Program-made: the position numbers and the translations under genes
Assembly: GCA_016875875.1 (NCBI GenBank)
Contig: VGOP01000004.1
Span: forward strand, 62,001-126,000
Direction: 5' to 3'
Length of the DNA stretch: 64,000 nt
Source: Chloroflexota bacterium
GTDB lineage: Bacteria > Chloroflexota > Dehalococcoidia > GIF9 > UBA5629
In this document: positions 25,482 through 34,901 of the stretch, in pieces
Numbering within the stretch: the stretch's first letter is position 1
Layout: each line of letters opens with the position of its first letter
The notes under the pieces: model-generated
The model's input: only the letters and a program-made list of their open reading frames with translations
Told to the model about the DNA's origin: nothing
Database searches by the model: none

Positions 25482-27929
25482 CTACCCCACCACTATATTC
25501 ACCAACCGATGCGGGACATAAATAACCTTGGCGACATTGTTGTCTTTAATATATACCTTTATCCGTTCCCGACTCAAGGCCAGTTCCTTAGCCTCGGCTT
25601 CAGTGATGGACACGGGCACGGTAACCCTGTCCCGCACTTTGCCGTTTACCTGAATGACCAGCGTGACCTCCTCCTCTTTAGCCAGTTTCTCATCCCACTT
25701 GGGCCAGAGTTGATTGTGAATACTATGAGTTTGGCCGGTCTTTTCCCATAGCTCCTCGGTTAGGTGCGGTGCCGTCGGCGCCAGAAGCAGCAATAAGCTG
25801 GCTATAGCCTCATTCCACAACGAAGCTGAAACCGTCCCCTGCTCCTGCACCTTGCTGAGATAATTGGTGAACTCCATCAATGCCGCCAGCATGGTGTTGA
25901 AGCGGAACCGCTCCATGTCATTGGTTACCTTCTTGATGGTCTTGTGAATAATACGGTTCAACTCTTTTTCCACATCAGGGACAACCTTTTTCTCCGAATA
26001 GCCAGCCGTTACCAGATTCCAGACTCGGTTCACCCAGCGGCTCATGCCGACAATGCCCTGGTCGCTCCACTCACCACCCAACTCCCAGGGTCCGATGAAC
26101 ATTAGATAGGCTCGAACGGCATCAGCACCTATCTCAGATACGTAGACATCAGGCGTAACCACATTGCCCCGGGACTTGCTCATCTTGTCACCCTGGTAAA
26201 TAATCGTCCCCTGGTTGAAAAGCTTTATAAAGGGCTCATCGAAATTCACCAACCCCATATCTCTAATCGCCTTGATGAAAAAGCGGGAATAGAGAAGATG
26301 CATTACAGCGTGTTCGGCACCGCCGGTGTACAGGTCCACCGGCATCCAGTGCTTCAGCTTAGCCTTATCAAAGGGATGTTTATCAACGCCGGGACTGGTA
26401 TAACGCAGGAAATACCACGAGGAGCACATAAAAGTGTCCATGGTATCGGTTTCCCGCTGTGCCGGCGAGGAGCACTTCGGACAGGTGGTGTTAACAAAAG
26501 ACTCACAATATTTCAGCGGTGACTCGCCGGTAGGCCTGAACTCGGCATCAGGAGGCAGCATAACGGGCAAATCTTTCTCCGGCACGGGCACAATGCCACA
26601 TTTATCGCAATACACCATGGGAATAGGCGCACCCCAGTAGCGTTGGCGTGAGATTAGCCAGTCGCGTAGCCTGTAGGTGACAGCCCGCTTCCCCCAGCCC
26701 TTTTTCTCCATGTAATCGCAGATAGCCTCAAATCCCTGGTCGCTGGGCAAACCATCGAACTGCCCCGAATTCGCCATGGTCCCATCTTCAGTATAAGCGC
26801 ACTCCAATTCTTCTCCAGACCAATCCTGTGGAGCGATAACTACTCGAATGGGCAAGCCGTACTTCTTGGCGAACTCAAAGTCACGCTGGTCGTGGGCTGG
26901 GACTCCCATCACCGCCCCGGTGCCGTAGCTGAGGAGCACGTAATCGGTAATCCAGATGGGCACCGGCTGACCATTCAGCTTGTTAATCACATAGCTTCCC
27001 AGGAAGACGCCGGTCTTTTCCCTCTCCGCAGATGTCCTTTCAATCTCTGTTTGCCTCTGAGTTTGAAGTATATAAGCCTCCACCTCAGACTTGTGTTCCG
27101 GTGTGGTGAGCAGAGGCACCAAGGGGTGTTCCGGCGCCAGGACAAAGAAGGTTACCCCGAAGATAGTATCAGGACGGGTGGTGAATACACTTATCTCCTT
27201 GGTATCAACGCCTTTATGCTCCAGCCCAAAGGAAATCTCGGCACCGGTACTCTTGCCAATCCAATTGTTCTGCATGATTTCTATACGCTCGGGCCAGTCT
27301 ATCTTACCGAAGCCCAGAAGCTCATCGGCGTATTTGGTGATGCGGAAAAACCACTGCTCCAACAATTTCCTGAGCACCGCCGTGCCGCAGCGCTCACAGG
27401 AGCCCTCACCGACCACCTGTTCATTAGCCAGCACCGTCTGGCACGTGGGACACCAGTTTACCGGTGCTTTAGCTCGATAAGCCAGCCCAGCCTCATAAAG
27501 CTTGAGGAAAAACCACTGCGTCCATTTATAGTATTCGGGTAGGCAGGTGACTACCTCACGGTTCCAGTCATAGATGGCACCGATGCTCCTGAGCTGACGG
27601 CGCATGTTTTCGACATTCTCCATCGTCCAAATGTAAGGATGAATGCCGTGTTTAATAGCAGCATTCTCCGCCGGCAGGCCGAAAGCATCAAAGCCCATGG
27701 GATGCAGCACATTATAGCCCTGCATACGCTTAAATCTGGCCTGGACATCCGAAGGCGCCATAGCATACCAGTGCCCGATATGGAGATCACCTGAGGTATA
27801 AGGGAACATGGTCAGGGCATAAAATTTGGGGCGACTGTCACCATCCTTAACTTCATAAAGTCGGTCAGCCGCCCATTTCTCTTGCCATTTCTTTTCGATT
27901 TCCTGAGGATTATATTTAACAGCACACAT
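25482..27929 (-). CDS. leuS: Leucyl-tRNA synthetase
   Basis: Charges tRNA-Leu. The 815-residue class I synthetase has DLHIGHWYAM with HIGH at 50-53, zinc-type cysteine pairs (CPTC, CERCG near 160-185), the editing domain with TTRPDTIFG, and KMSKS near residue 581. The C-terminal anticodon-binding and tRNA-contact domains are complete (ending LVNIVVG). No T-box was seen upstream; a dispersed repeat lies there instead. Confidence 0.97.
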   Translation of the reverse strand: MCAVKYNPQEIEKKWQEKWAADRLYEVKDGDSRPKFYALTMFPYTSGDLHIGHWYAMAPSDVQARFKRMQGYNVLHPMGFDAFGLPAENAAIKHGIHPYIWTMENVENMRRQLRSIGAIYDWNREVVTCLPEYYKWTQWFFLKLYEAGLAYRAKAPVNWCPTCQTVLANEQVVGEGSCERCGTAVLRKLLEQWFFRITKYADELLGFGKIDWPERIEIMQNNWIGKSTGAEISFGLEHKGVDTKEISVFTTRPDTIFGVTFFVLAPEHPLVPLLTTPEHKSEVEAYILQTQRQTEIERTSAEREKTGVFLGSYVINKLNGQPVPIWITDYVLLSYGTGAVMGVPAHDQRDFEFAKKYGLPIRVVIAPQDWSGEELECAYTEDGTMANSGQFDGLPSDQGFEAICDYMEKKGWGKRAVTYRLRDWLISRQRYWGAPIPMVYCDKCGIVPVPEKDLPVMLPPDAEFRPTGESPLKYCESFVNTTCPKCSSPAQRETDTMDTFMCSSWYFLRYTSPGVDKHPFDKAKLKHWMPVDLYTGGAEHAVMHLLYSRFFIKAIRDMGLVNFDEPFIKLFNQGTIIYQGDKMSKSRGNVVTPDVYVSEIGADAVRAYLMFIGPWELGGEWSDQGIVGMSRWVNRVWNLVTAGYSEKKVVPDVEKELNRIIHKTIKKVTNDMERFRFNTMLAALMEFTNYLSKVQEQGTVSASLWNEAIASLLLLLAPTAPHLTEELWEKTGQTHSIHNQLWPKWDEKLAKEEEVTLVIQVNGKVRDRVTVPVSITEAEAKELALSRERIKVYIKDNNVAKVIYVPHRLVNIVVG

Positions 27930-27990
27930 AACAGGCTGATTTTATCCCGTTGGAGCTATCCCGTCAACCTTATCCCGTTTGAGGGTGTTA

Positions 27991-28074
27991 TGTCATTGCG
28001 GGGAGTGACAGCGACGAAGCAATCCCAGTGGGGATATGGAATTGAGATTGCCACGCCTACGGCTCGCAATGACA
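27991..28074. repeat. Dispersed palindromic repeat, copy 3
   Basis: Begins with TGTCATTGCG and ends with CGCAATGACA. Inside are GCGACGAAGCAATCC on the left and GAGATTGCCACG on the right, matching the inner arms of the other copies. It lies between the divergent leuS and metallopeptidase-like genes. Confidence 0.75.
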
Positions 28075-28108
28075 CGGGGGACTGTTATTCAACAAGAGTA
28101 CAGCGGTG

Positions 28109-28114
28109 TATAAT
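28109..28114 (+). promoter_or_regulatory. -10 element for the zincin-like gene
   Basis: A perfect TATAAT lies 6 bases before ATG 28121. No clear -35 is seen. There is no Shine-Dalgarno sequence before the gene, consistent with a leaderless or near-leaderless transcript. Confidence 0.45.
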
Positions 28115-28120
28115 GTGAAC

Positions 28121-28516
28121 ATGGAAAGGCAAGAGTTTGAGGCTGTCGTCTTCAGGGCAATAGAGGCATTGCCGGCGGAATTCAAAAGCAAACTGGAGAA
28201 CGTCGATATTTTAGTCGAAGACTGGCCAAGTCCAAAGCAAATCCGTCAATTAAGGCTCAGAAGTAAGGCACAATTGCTGGGTCTTTACGAAGGAGTGCCT
28301 CAGACAAAGCGAGATAGTGGCTACAACCTGGTTCTACCGGACAAGATAACCATCTTCCAGAAGCCCATTGAGGCGCAGTGTCGCTCAAGCCAGGAAATCG
28401 AAAACGAAATCGGTAGAGTGGTACGCCATGAGATTGCTCACCACTTCGGCATCGGCGACGCCACCTTATACAAGATAGAAAGACAAAAATCCAGGAAGAA
28501 TAAAGAGAGCACCTAG
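28121..28516 (+). CDS. Zincin-like metallopeptidase family protein
   Basis: A 131-residue protein with the metal site RHEIAHHFGI (HExxH) near the C-terminus and a preceding FKSKLENVDILVEDWP segment typical of the small MetallopeptidaseX/DUF1025-like family; LLGLYEGVP and LPDKITIFQKPIE also fit. Proteolysis has not been shown for the family. A TATAAT at 28109-28114 would place transcription start at about 28121, right at this ATG, so the message may be leaderless; in-frame GTG 28106 overlaps the -10 and is unlikely. Confidence 0.8.
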   Translation: MERQEFEAVVFRAIEALPAEFKSKLENVDILVEDWPSPKQIRQLRLRSKAQLLGLYEGVPQTKRDSGYNLVLPDKITIFQKPIEAQCRSSQEIENEIGRVVRHEIAHHFGIGDATLYKIERQKSRKNKEST

Positions 28517-28582
28517 CACTCCCTGCCCGCCATTGAGACCGAAGCTAAACAACCCGGATTAGCCTCTTAAGGCAAGAAACTC

Positions 28583-28690
28583 CAAATACTAAACACTAAA
28601 TCCTAAATAATGTCAAAATTCAAATTTTCCAAATCCCAAGGTGCAATTTTTGGGTCATTGGCATTTTGGAATCTGAATTTGTTTAGGGCT
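28583..28690. repeat. AT-rich imperfect palindromic intergenic repeat
   Basis: The left part (CACTAAATCCTAAATAAT then AAAATTCAAATTTTCCAAA) is mirrored by the right part (TTTTGGAATCTGAATTTG then TTTAGGG). Base composition and style differ from the flanking genes. It lies between the convergent zincin-like and crotonase genes. Such elements are probably non-coding mobile or REP-like sequences; no protein could be read from it. Confidence 0.55.
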
Positions 28691-28744
28691 TACTGAAAAC
28701 AGATGCAAGAACAAATCTTTAAGCCTACCCGAAGCTCACATCTA

Positions 28745-29527
28745 CTATTTCCCCGTATACTTGGGAGGCCGCTTCTCCAAGAAAGCCTTCGCCCCTTCTT
28801 TCTGGTCCTGGGTGCCAAAACACATGGCAAACAGGTCAGCTTCGCACTCAGCTCCGACAGAAAGTGGAGTCTCTAGAGATTTATTGACCGCAAGTTTAGC
28901 AAATTTCAAGATTGCCGGGCTCTTGCTTTTAAGTTTCTTTATGACTTCTTCAACTGCCTCTCTCAACTTTTCCGCCGGGACAACTTTGTTCACTAAGCCG
29001 AGCCGCAGGGCTTCCTCGGCCGAAATAGGGTCGCCGGTAAAAATCATCTCCCGTGCCTTCTTGTCTCCCACAAGCCTGGGCAAAATCTGGGTTCCGAGCC
29101 CACCCGGTATAACGCCAACGCTTATTTCCGGCTGACCAAATCGAGCATTCTCCGAGGCTATAATCATGTCGCAACTCATTGCTAGTTCACATCCACCACC
29201 TAATGCCAGACCGTTTACCATGGCTATGACCGGCTTGGGAATTTCCCTGATGAAATTATATGGCCTCTTCGCTCCCTTGTTCGATGTAATGACGCTAATT
29301 GTAGTCCAATCAACAAAATTGCTGATATCAGCACCGGCGCTGAAAGCCTTGTCGCCCGCCCCGGTAAGAACGATAACCTGCACCTCATCGTCTTCCTTGG
29401 CATCCTCTAAGGCAGTGATAACCTCACTGCGCAAGGTCTGATTCTGAGCATTATACTTCTCAGGTCGGTTTAAGGTTATCCAGGCAACATTGTCCTTCTT
29501 CTCATAAATAATTGTCTCGAATTTCAT
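28745..29527 (-). CDS. Enoyl-CoA hydratase/isomerase (crotonase) family protein
   Basis: A 260-residue crotonase-fold enzyme. KAFSAGADIS forms the oxyanion hole, NGLALGGGCELAMSCD follows, and FGQPEISVGVIPGG carries the Glu expected for hydration of enoyl-CoA. Likely in fatty-acid or branched-chain CoA turnover; the exact substrate is not set. It follows an SDR gene by 12 bases, forming a two-gene unit in which the SDR could act on the hydroxyacyl product (inference). Confidence 0.9.
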   Translation of the reverse strand: MKFETIIYEKKDNVAWITLNRPEKYNAQNQTLRSEVITALEDAKEDDEVQVIVLTGAGDKAFSAGADISNFVDWTTISVITSNKGAKRPYNFIREIPKPVIAMVNGLALGGGCELAMSCDMIIASENARFGQPEISVGVIPGGLGTQILPRLVGDKKAREMIFTGDPISAEEALRLGLVNKVVPAEKLREAVEEVIKKLKSKSPAILKFAKLAVNKSLETPLSVGAECEADLFAMCFGTQDQKEGAKAFLEKRPPKYTGK

Positions 29528-29539
29528 TACTATCCTCCC

Positions 29540-30310
29540 TTATATCGTAGCGCCACCATCTATGGCCAGAACCTGTCCGGTCACATAGCTAGAAGCATCA
29601 GAAGCCAGAAAAACAACAGCTCCAACCATTTCCTCAGGTTCGGCTACCCGCCGCATTGGAGTTCCCAGCATGGCACCCTGCAGAACATCCGGGTTGCCCC
29701 AGAGGGCCTCACTGAAACGAGTCTTAGTCAGTCCCGGCGCTATGGCATTAACCCTGATATTATATTGAGCCCATTGTTGTGCCATAACTTTCGTTGCCAT
29801 AATCACTCCAGCTTTACTTATGGAATAAACCGGCAATATGTCAGGGGTAATCCCAGCCACGGAGGCAACATTGATAATCTTGCCTCCACCTTGCCCCTTC
29901 ATCACCCTGGCCACCGCCTGACCGAGGAAGAACAGCCCTTTCAGATTTAGATTCATAATGGAGTCCCAGGCGCGTTCCTCTATATCTATAGCCTGGTCCA
30001 TAGTCGGGTTGGTAGCTGCATTGTTCACCAAGATATCAATTCTGCCGAACTCCTCTTTGACCTTACTAACCAGGTTGTTTATCTCCTCAAGTCTGCCAAC
30101 ATGTGCCGCCACAACCAGCGGCTTCCTCTTCAATCCTTTTATCTCTTTAGCCACCTCCTCGAGGTCTGGTAATTTTCGACTGGCTAAAGCCACATCGGCA
30201 CCGGCCTTAGCCAGCCCAACAGCAATCGCCTTCCCGATGCCACGGCTGCCACCAGTTACCAAAACCACTTTGTCTTTCAGAGAAAAATCATCCGGGGAAA
30301 AATTCATCAC
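29540..30310 (-). CDS. Short-chain dehydrogenase/reductase, FabG-like
   Basis: A 256-residue classical SDR. It has the cofactor motif TGGSRGIG, NNAA near residue 95, catalytic Ser in INVASVAG and YSISK, followed by INVRVNAIAPGLTKT-type and DGG C-terminal segments. It would oxidise or reduce a hydroxy/keto substrate with NAD(P). Start ATG 30310 has TAGGAGGTAAG before it. It is upstream of and probably co-transcribed with the crotonase gene. Confidence 0.9.
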   Translation of the reverse strand: MMNFSPDDFSLKDKVVLVTGGSRGIGKAIAVGLAKAGADVALASRKLPDLEEVAKEIKGLKRKPLVVAAHVGRLEEINNLVSKVKEEFGRIDILVNNAATNPTMDQAIDIEERAWDSIMNLNLKGLFFLGQAVARVMKGQGGGKIINVASVAGITPDILPVYSISKAGVIMATKVMAQQWAQYNIRVNAIAPGLTKTRFSEALWGNPDVLQGAMLGTPMRRVAEPEEMVGAVVFLASDASSYVTGQVLAIDGGATI

Positions 30311-30383
30311 TTACCTCCTAAACAAGATTTATTAACTATGCTCAAAAACCAACATAAAAGTATATATCGCCAGTGGCATGATA

Positions 30384-30422
30384 CGCAACTTAGCGCTTAG
30401 GTGTTTCCGATCAGGAGTTGCG
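30384..30422 (-). terminator. Weak hairpin downstream of trpA
   Basis: CGCAACT (30384-30390) and AGTTGCG (30416-30422) could pair with a 25-base loop a few bases beyond the trpA stop. No T-tract follows on the minus strand, so this is at best a weak end signal for the trp operon. Confidence 0.25.
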
Positions 30423-30425
30423 AGA

Positions 30426-31220
30426 TTAACGACCGCTTTTGCGCGACTCATCAAGCGTACGCCTCAAGTCTTTTACGAAGCTGGCGACTGATGTTAAATC
30501 GTTATCAGTCCCCATAAGTTGAATCGCCCGACTGCCTACAATCACCCCGTCGGCTATTTGGGCTACCTGTTTTGCCTGTTCCATGGTAGATATGCCAAAC
30601 CCAACACACAGTGGCAGAATAGCTATCTTTCTCACCCTGGCAACAAATTCATCCAGGCCTGAGGGAAGATTGCCTCTGGCACCGGTAACGCCCGTTACCG
30701 AAACCAAATAAATGAAGCCTCGAGACCTCTCAGCCGCAAGTTCAATGCGCTTCTCAGTGCTGGTTGGAGCCAGGAGATAGACAAGGTCGAGGTTTTGTTT
30801 TTGGCTGATAGCTTCTAGTTGTGAGCCCTCGTCTGGAGTCAAGTCAGGGATGATTAAACCATCGATACCAGAATTAGCACAAGCACTACAGAATTCTTCA
30901 AGGCCGTAACTAAAAACCGGATTGAAGTAGGTCATAAACACGAGTGGTTTATCAACTTTTTGACTCAACTCTTTGGCCACTTCTAAACAGAGCTTGGGGG
31001 TAACGCCATTACTCAAGGCACAGAAGCTAGCCTGTTGTATAGTGGCACCATCGGCCAAGGGGTCAGAGAAAGGTATGCCCAACTCAATCATATCGCAACC
31101 GCTGCTTGCAAGGAGAGGAACAACCTTTAAGGTAGCTTCAATGCTAGGGTAACCGACAGTAATATAAGGTATAAGGGCAACATGACCTGGCCGGCCAAAT
31201 ACAGGAGCAATGCGGCTCAA
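30426..31220 (-). CDS. trpA: Tryptophan synthase alpha chain
   Basis: Cleaves indole-3-glycerol phosphate to indole and glyceraldehyde 3-phosphate. The 264-residue TIM barrel has [17 protein letters not shown] with the catalytic Glu and Asp, [10 protein letters not shown], and GFGIST. It is the last gene of the trp operon and overlaps trpB by four bases, as expected for channelled partners. Confidence 0.96.
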   Translation of the reverse strand: MSRIAPVFGRPGHVALIPYITVGYPSIEATLKVVPLLASSGCDMIELGIPFSDPLADGATIQQASFCALSNGVTPKLCLEVAKELSQKVDKPLVFMTYFNPVFSYGLEEFCSACANSGIDGLIIPDLTPDEGSQLEAISQKQNLDLVYLLAPTSTEKRIELAAERSRGFIYLVSVTGVTGARGNLPSGLDEFVARVRKIAILPLCVGFGISTMEQAKQVAQIADGVIVGSRAIQLMGTDNDLTSVASFVKDLRRTLDESRKSGR

Positions 31221-32425
31221 GGCTGTGCTCCCAGTGCTTCAGCTACAATATGCATGTCTTTATCTCCACGACCGGAAAGGTTAACCACAATAATCTGCTC
31301 CTTGTCTAACGAATTTGCTAGCTTAACGGCATAAAATATAGCGTGGGCTGGCTCTAAAGCCGGGGCAATACCCTCAGTCTTACATAGGAGCTGGAAACCC
31401 TCAAGCGCCTCCTTATCGCTCACTGCGAAATACTTAGCACGTCCGGTGTCCTTGAGATAGCTATGCTCAGGTCCAACACCCGGGTAATCCAGCCCTGCAG
31501 AGATGCTATGTGTTTCTTCAATTTGCCCATCACTGCTCTGGAGGACATAAGACTTCGCCCCGTGGAGTACCCCCACCCTTCCTGCGACCAGTGAGGCGGC
31601 GTGTTCCCCTGTACTAAGCCCCTTCCCTGCTGCCTCCACCCCGATAAGCTTGACATCTTTATCGTTCAAAAAGGGATGAAAAATACCAATGGCATTGCTC
31701 CCACCCCCCACACAAGCGACTACATAGTCGGGCAGGCGATTACATTTGGCCAGAATTTGCTCTCTCACTTCCTTGCCGATTACAGATTGGAAATCACGCA
31801 CCAACGTCGGATATGGATGAGGACCAACCACCGAACCTAGAAGATAGTAGCTGTCTCTAACATTGGTCACCCAGTCTCTCATCGCATCGTTGATGGCATC
31901 CTTTAGCGTTCGGCTACCTGTAGAAACAGGCCTAACTTCAGCCCCCATTAGTTTCATCCGGAAGACATTAAGTGATTGGCGGCGCATGTCTTCCTCACCC
32001 ATGTAAACGATGCAATCCAAACCGAGCATGGCACACACTGCAGCAGTAGCTACACCATGTTGTCCGGCTCCAGTCTCAGCGATGATCCTACGTTTTCCCA
32101 TTTTCCGAGCAAGAAGCCCTTGCCCCAGAGCATTGTTAATTTTATGCGCCCCGGTATGAGCCAAATCCTCTCTCTTAAGGAAAATCTGAGCACCATCGCA
32201 GTGCCTACCTAGCCTCTCTGCTAAGTAAAGTGGTGTCGGTCTTCCTGAGTAGTCACGAGACAGGGAATCAAACTCAGCCCAAAATGAAACGCCGGCTTTG
32301 GCATCCGCATAAACTCTTGCCAGCTCGTCCAACGCTGGTATAAGGGTCTCGGGGACAAAACGTCCACCATAATCACCAAAATAGCCTCTGTTATCAGGCA
32401 GCAACGAATAGCCTTCTTCGGTCAC
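31217..32425 (-). CDS. trpB: Tryptophan synthase beta chain
   Basis: PLP enzyme that condenses indole with serine. About 402 residues. The PLP lysine is in [18 protein letters not shown], and the phosphate loop is [20 protein letters not shown] is the typical N-terminal interface. The start is put at GTG 32425, because GGAGG lies 8 bases upstream; the in-frame TTG at 32431 is only 2 bases from that site. Confidence 0.96.
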   Translation of the reverse strand: MTEEGYSLLPDNRGYFGDYGGRFVPETLIPALDELARVYADAKAGVSFWAEFDSLSRDYSGRPTPLYLAERLGRHCDGAQIFLKREDLAHTGAHKINNALGQGLLARKMGKRRIIAETGAGQHGVATAAVCAMLGLDCIVYMGEEDMRRQSLNVFRMKLMGAEVRPVSTGSRTLKDAINDAMRDWVTNVRDSYYLLGSVVGPHPYPTLVRDFQSVIGKEVREQILAKCNRLPDYVVACVGGGSNAIGIFHPFLNDKDVKLIGVEAAGKGLSTGEHAASLVAGRVGVLHGAKSYVLQSSDGQIEETHSISAGLDYPGVGPEHSYLKDTGRAKYFAVSDKEALEGFQLLCKTEGIAPALEPAHAIFYAVKLANSLDKEQIIVVNLSGRGDKDMHIVAEALGAQP

Positions 32426-32442
32426 AAGCAAACCCTCCTATC

Positions 32443-33111
32443 TCATGAAAAACGACTAATATTTGTCTCAGCCCTCCTCACTGCCTCGATAAAGGCACTG
32501 ATTTTTGCCACGTCTTTCCCACCGTCAGTCTCTACGCCGGTGGAGACATCAACTCCCCAGGGTTGAACTTCCTCGACCAGCCGGCCAACATTGGCTGGAG
32601 TTAGTCCCCCAGCAATAATAACCGGGGACCTTGCCGATATCCCCTTTGCTAATTGCCAATCAAAAGCCTGGCCTGTACCACCATAGTAATCCCCTGCTTT
32701 CGAATCGAGAAGGCAAACAAGTTTATGATAGCGCACTTGGTGGTACCCCACGACCATCTCGCCAACAATCTCCTCAATCGTACTGGTCAGTGACACGTGG
32801 AAAGTTTTGATAATCGGTCGTTCAATCTGCTGGCAGTAGTGCCAGGTTTCATCGCCGCTGAGCTGCACCCAATCTAAACGGCAGAGGTTCGCAATGTGGT
32901 TAACCTCGTCAACTGCAGCATTGGCAAAGACACCAGCAATAGCCGGATGGCGTCTTAAACTGCGAACTGCTTCAACTAACTTTAGTGCCTTTTCAGCAGA
33001 GACCTGACGCCGGCTGGTAGCAAAGACCAACCCTATGAAATCAGCACCAGCTTCCGCTGCTGCCAAAACATGCTGTACCTCAGATAGGCCGCAAATTTTA
33101 ACCTTGGTCAA
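32443..33111 (-). CDS. trpF: Phosphoribosylanthranilate isomerase
   Basis: Third step after anthranilate: Amadori rearrangement of PRA to CdRP. The 222-residue barrel has VKICGLSEVQ with the catalytic Cys, FVFAT-type GLVFATSRRQV, and the terminal GVDVSTGVETDGGKD motif. Start is TTG 33111, preceded by GGGAGC; it overlaps the trpC stop (TTGA). Not fused to trpC. Confidence 0.94.
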   Translation of the reverse strand: MTKVKICGLSEVQHVLAAAEAGADFIGLVFATSRRQVSAEKALKLVEAVRSLRRHPAIAGVFANAAVDEVNHIANLCRLDWVQLSGDETWHYCQQIERPIIKTFHVSLTSTIEEIVGEMVVGYHQVRYHKLVCLLDSKAGDYYGGTGQAFDWQLAKGISARSPVIIAGGLTPANVGRLVEEVQPWGVDVSTGVETDGGKDVAKISAFIEAVRRAETNISRFS

Positions 33112-33881
33112 AATAGCTCCCTCATTTTGGCTGCAATATTAGATGCTGACATTAGAGATTCACCGATAAGGACCGCGTCAATGCCCAACTGTCTCAGCTT
33201 CTCTATATCGCTGCGCTCTTTTATGCCGCTTTCACTGACCACTATTCGGTCTGTTGGGATAAGCGGCCTCAATCGCTCAGTGGTAGCGAAATCTACTTTA
33301 AGGGTAGAAAGATCACGATTGTTGATACCGATGATCTTGGCTGCGCTCTTCAGAGCGATTTCGACCTCGGCTTCATTATGTACCTCAACCAGACAGCTCA
33401 TGTTCAGCTCGTGACTCATTGCGAGCAACTCCTGTAATTTTTCTAACTTCAAAATAGACGCGATGAGAAGCAGACTGTCAGCACCGTAGGCTCGCGATTC
33501 GTAAACCTGGTATGGGTCGAGGATGAAATCCTTTCTCAGCAGAGGCAGCTTCTTATGCAATGCATTACTAATGTCCGCTAGGTGGTTAAGGCTGCCCCGA
33601 AAGTATCTTGCCTCGGTCAGTACCGATATGGCTGAAGCACCACTGTCAGCATATATTTTGGCTATCTCCACTGGGTCGAAGTCAGGATGAATGATACCCC
33701 TAGATGGCGATGCTTTCTTCACCTCGGCAATAAGTCTAACGTCCTCACCTCGGAGAGCTGAAGCGAAGTCGAGTGATGGAGGCTGCTCCAATGCCATCTT
33801 CTGCAGCTCTGTCATAGGGAGGATACGCTTCTTAGACTCAAGTGCTTGCAGAGTGTGTGATACTATCTCATCAAGAATCAT
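33108..33881 (-). CDS. trpC: Indole-3-glycerol phosphate synthase
   Basis: Closes the indole ring from CdRP. The 257-residue TIM barrel has LIAEVKKASPSRGII (catalytic Lys), LRKDFILDPYQVYE, LVEVHNEAEV and GINNRDLSTLKVD. It lies between trpD (6-base gap) and trpF (four-base overlap). Confidence 0.96.
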   Translation of the reverse strand: MILDEIVSHTLQALESKKRILPMTELQKMALEQPPSLDFASALRGEDVRLIAEVKKASPSRGIIHPDFDPVEIAKIYADSGASAISVLTEARYFRGSLNHLADISNALHKKLPLLRKDFILDPYQVYESRAYGADSLLLIASILKLEKLQELLAMSHELNMSCLVEVHNEAEVEIALKSAAKIIGINNRDLSTLKVDFATTERLRPLIPTDRIVVSESGIKERSDIEKLRQLGIDAVLIGESLMSASNIAAKMRELF

Positions 33882-33887
33882 TTTCCC

Positions 33888-34901
33888 TTAGCCTAAGCTT
33901 CGACTGAACTCAATTAGCTGGTCTAGTTTTGCCGCGGCACTGCCATTGTCAATTACTTCCTTAGCCATGGCTACTCCTTGCTGGAGCGTTTCTACCTTGT
34001 CTCCAGCTACCAGTGCGGCGGCCGCATTCATCAACACCACGTCTCGCTGCGAACCCAAGGTGCCGGAGATGGTATTACGCAATAATTCAGCATTCGCTTT
34101 GACATCACCACCCTTTATGCTGCCTGAGCTAGCCCTCGGTAGGCCGAAGTCCTCAGGACTGACGATATAGCGTTCTATATGGTCATTTTTGAGTTCGCAA
34201 ACATGAGTCTTGCCAGTGATCGTTATCTCATCCAACCCATCCTCACCGTGGACTAACAAGGCGTGCTGACAGCCTAAGCCTTGAAGCACCAATGCCAGCT
34301 TCTCTATCAGCGACTCATCGCCTACACCCAACACTTGAGCCTTGGCACCGGCAGGGTTGGTAAGCGGACCGAGGATATTAAACACAGTGCGAATCCCAAT
34401 CTCGCGCCGGGGAGCTGCAGCATATTTCATGGCGGGATGGAATACTGGAGCAAACATGAAACCAATTCCTATCTCCTTTAAACATCTCTGCACTTGCTCA
34501 GCATTAAGGTCGATTTTGACACCTAAAGCTTCCAGAACATCAGCACTACCACACTGGCTGCTCATGGCGCGATTGCCATGCTTGGCTATTTTAAGCCCGG
34601 CTCCAGCAGCAACGAAGGCAGCCGCTGTTGAGATGTTGAAGGTATGTGAACCGTCACCGCCGGTTCCGCAAGTGTCCACAACCAGCCCGTCGGTACTCAC
34701 AGGAATAGCCTTAGCCCTCATAGTTCTGGATAAGCCGACGATTTCATCCACAGTCTCCCCTTTAAGTCTTAGTGCAGTAACAAAGGCGCCAAACTGGGCT
34801 GGAGTAGCTTCGCCCTCCATTATCTCCTCCATGACCTTTGCTGCCTCATCCGTAGCCAGTGAACGTCCTGACACTAAAGTCACAATAGCCTCTTTAATCA
34901 T
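33888..34901 (-). CDS. trpD: Anthranilate phosphoribosyltransferase
   Basis: Attaches PRPP-derived ribose phosphate to anthranilate. The 337 residues include GTGGDGSHTFNIST (PRPP loop), KHGNRAMSSQCGSADVLEALG and FAPVFHPAMK, all standard. Start is ATG 34901, with GGAGGTGA located in the last codons of the preceding membrane-protein gene, which it overlaps by 8 bases, so translation is coupled to that gene. Confidence 0.96.
   Translation of the reverse strand: MIKEAIVTLVSGRSLATDEAAKVMEEIMEGEATPAQFGAFVTALRLKGETVDEIVGLSRTMRAKAIPVSTDGLVVDTCGTGGDGSHTFNISTAAAFVAAGAGLKIAKHGNRAMSSQCGSADVLEALGVKIDLNAEQVQRCLKEIGIGFMFAPVFHPAMKYAAAPRREIGIRTVFNILGPLTNPAGAKAQVLGVGDESLIEKLALVLQGLGCQHALLVHGEDGLDEITITGKTHVCELKNDHIERYIVSPEDFGLPRASSGSIKGGDVKANAELLRNTISGTLGSQRDVVLMNAAAALVAGDKVETLQQGVAMAKEVIDNGSAAAKLDQLIEFSRSLG

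Noticed and set aside
27943-27982. Triple TATCCCGT direct repeat upstream of leuS
   Set aside because: Short, only three units with uneven spacing; too small to call CRISPR or an operator array.
27930-28120. T-box or other riboswitch ahead of leuS
   Set aside because: No AGGGTGG-type core or terminator found; the spacer is filled by a dispersed repeat.
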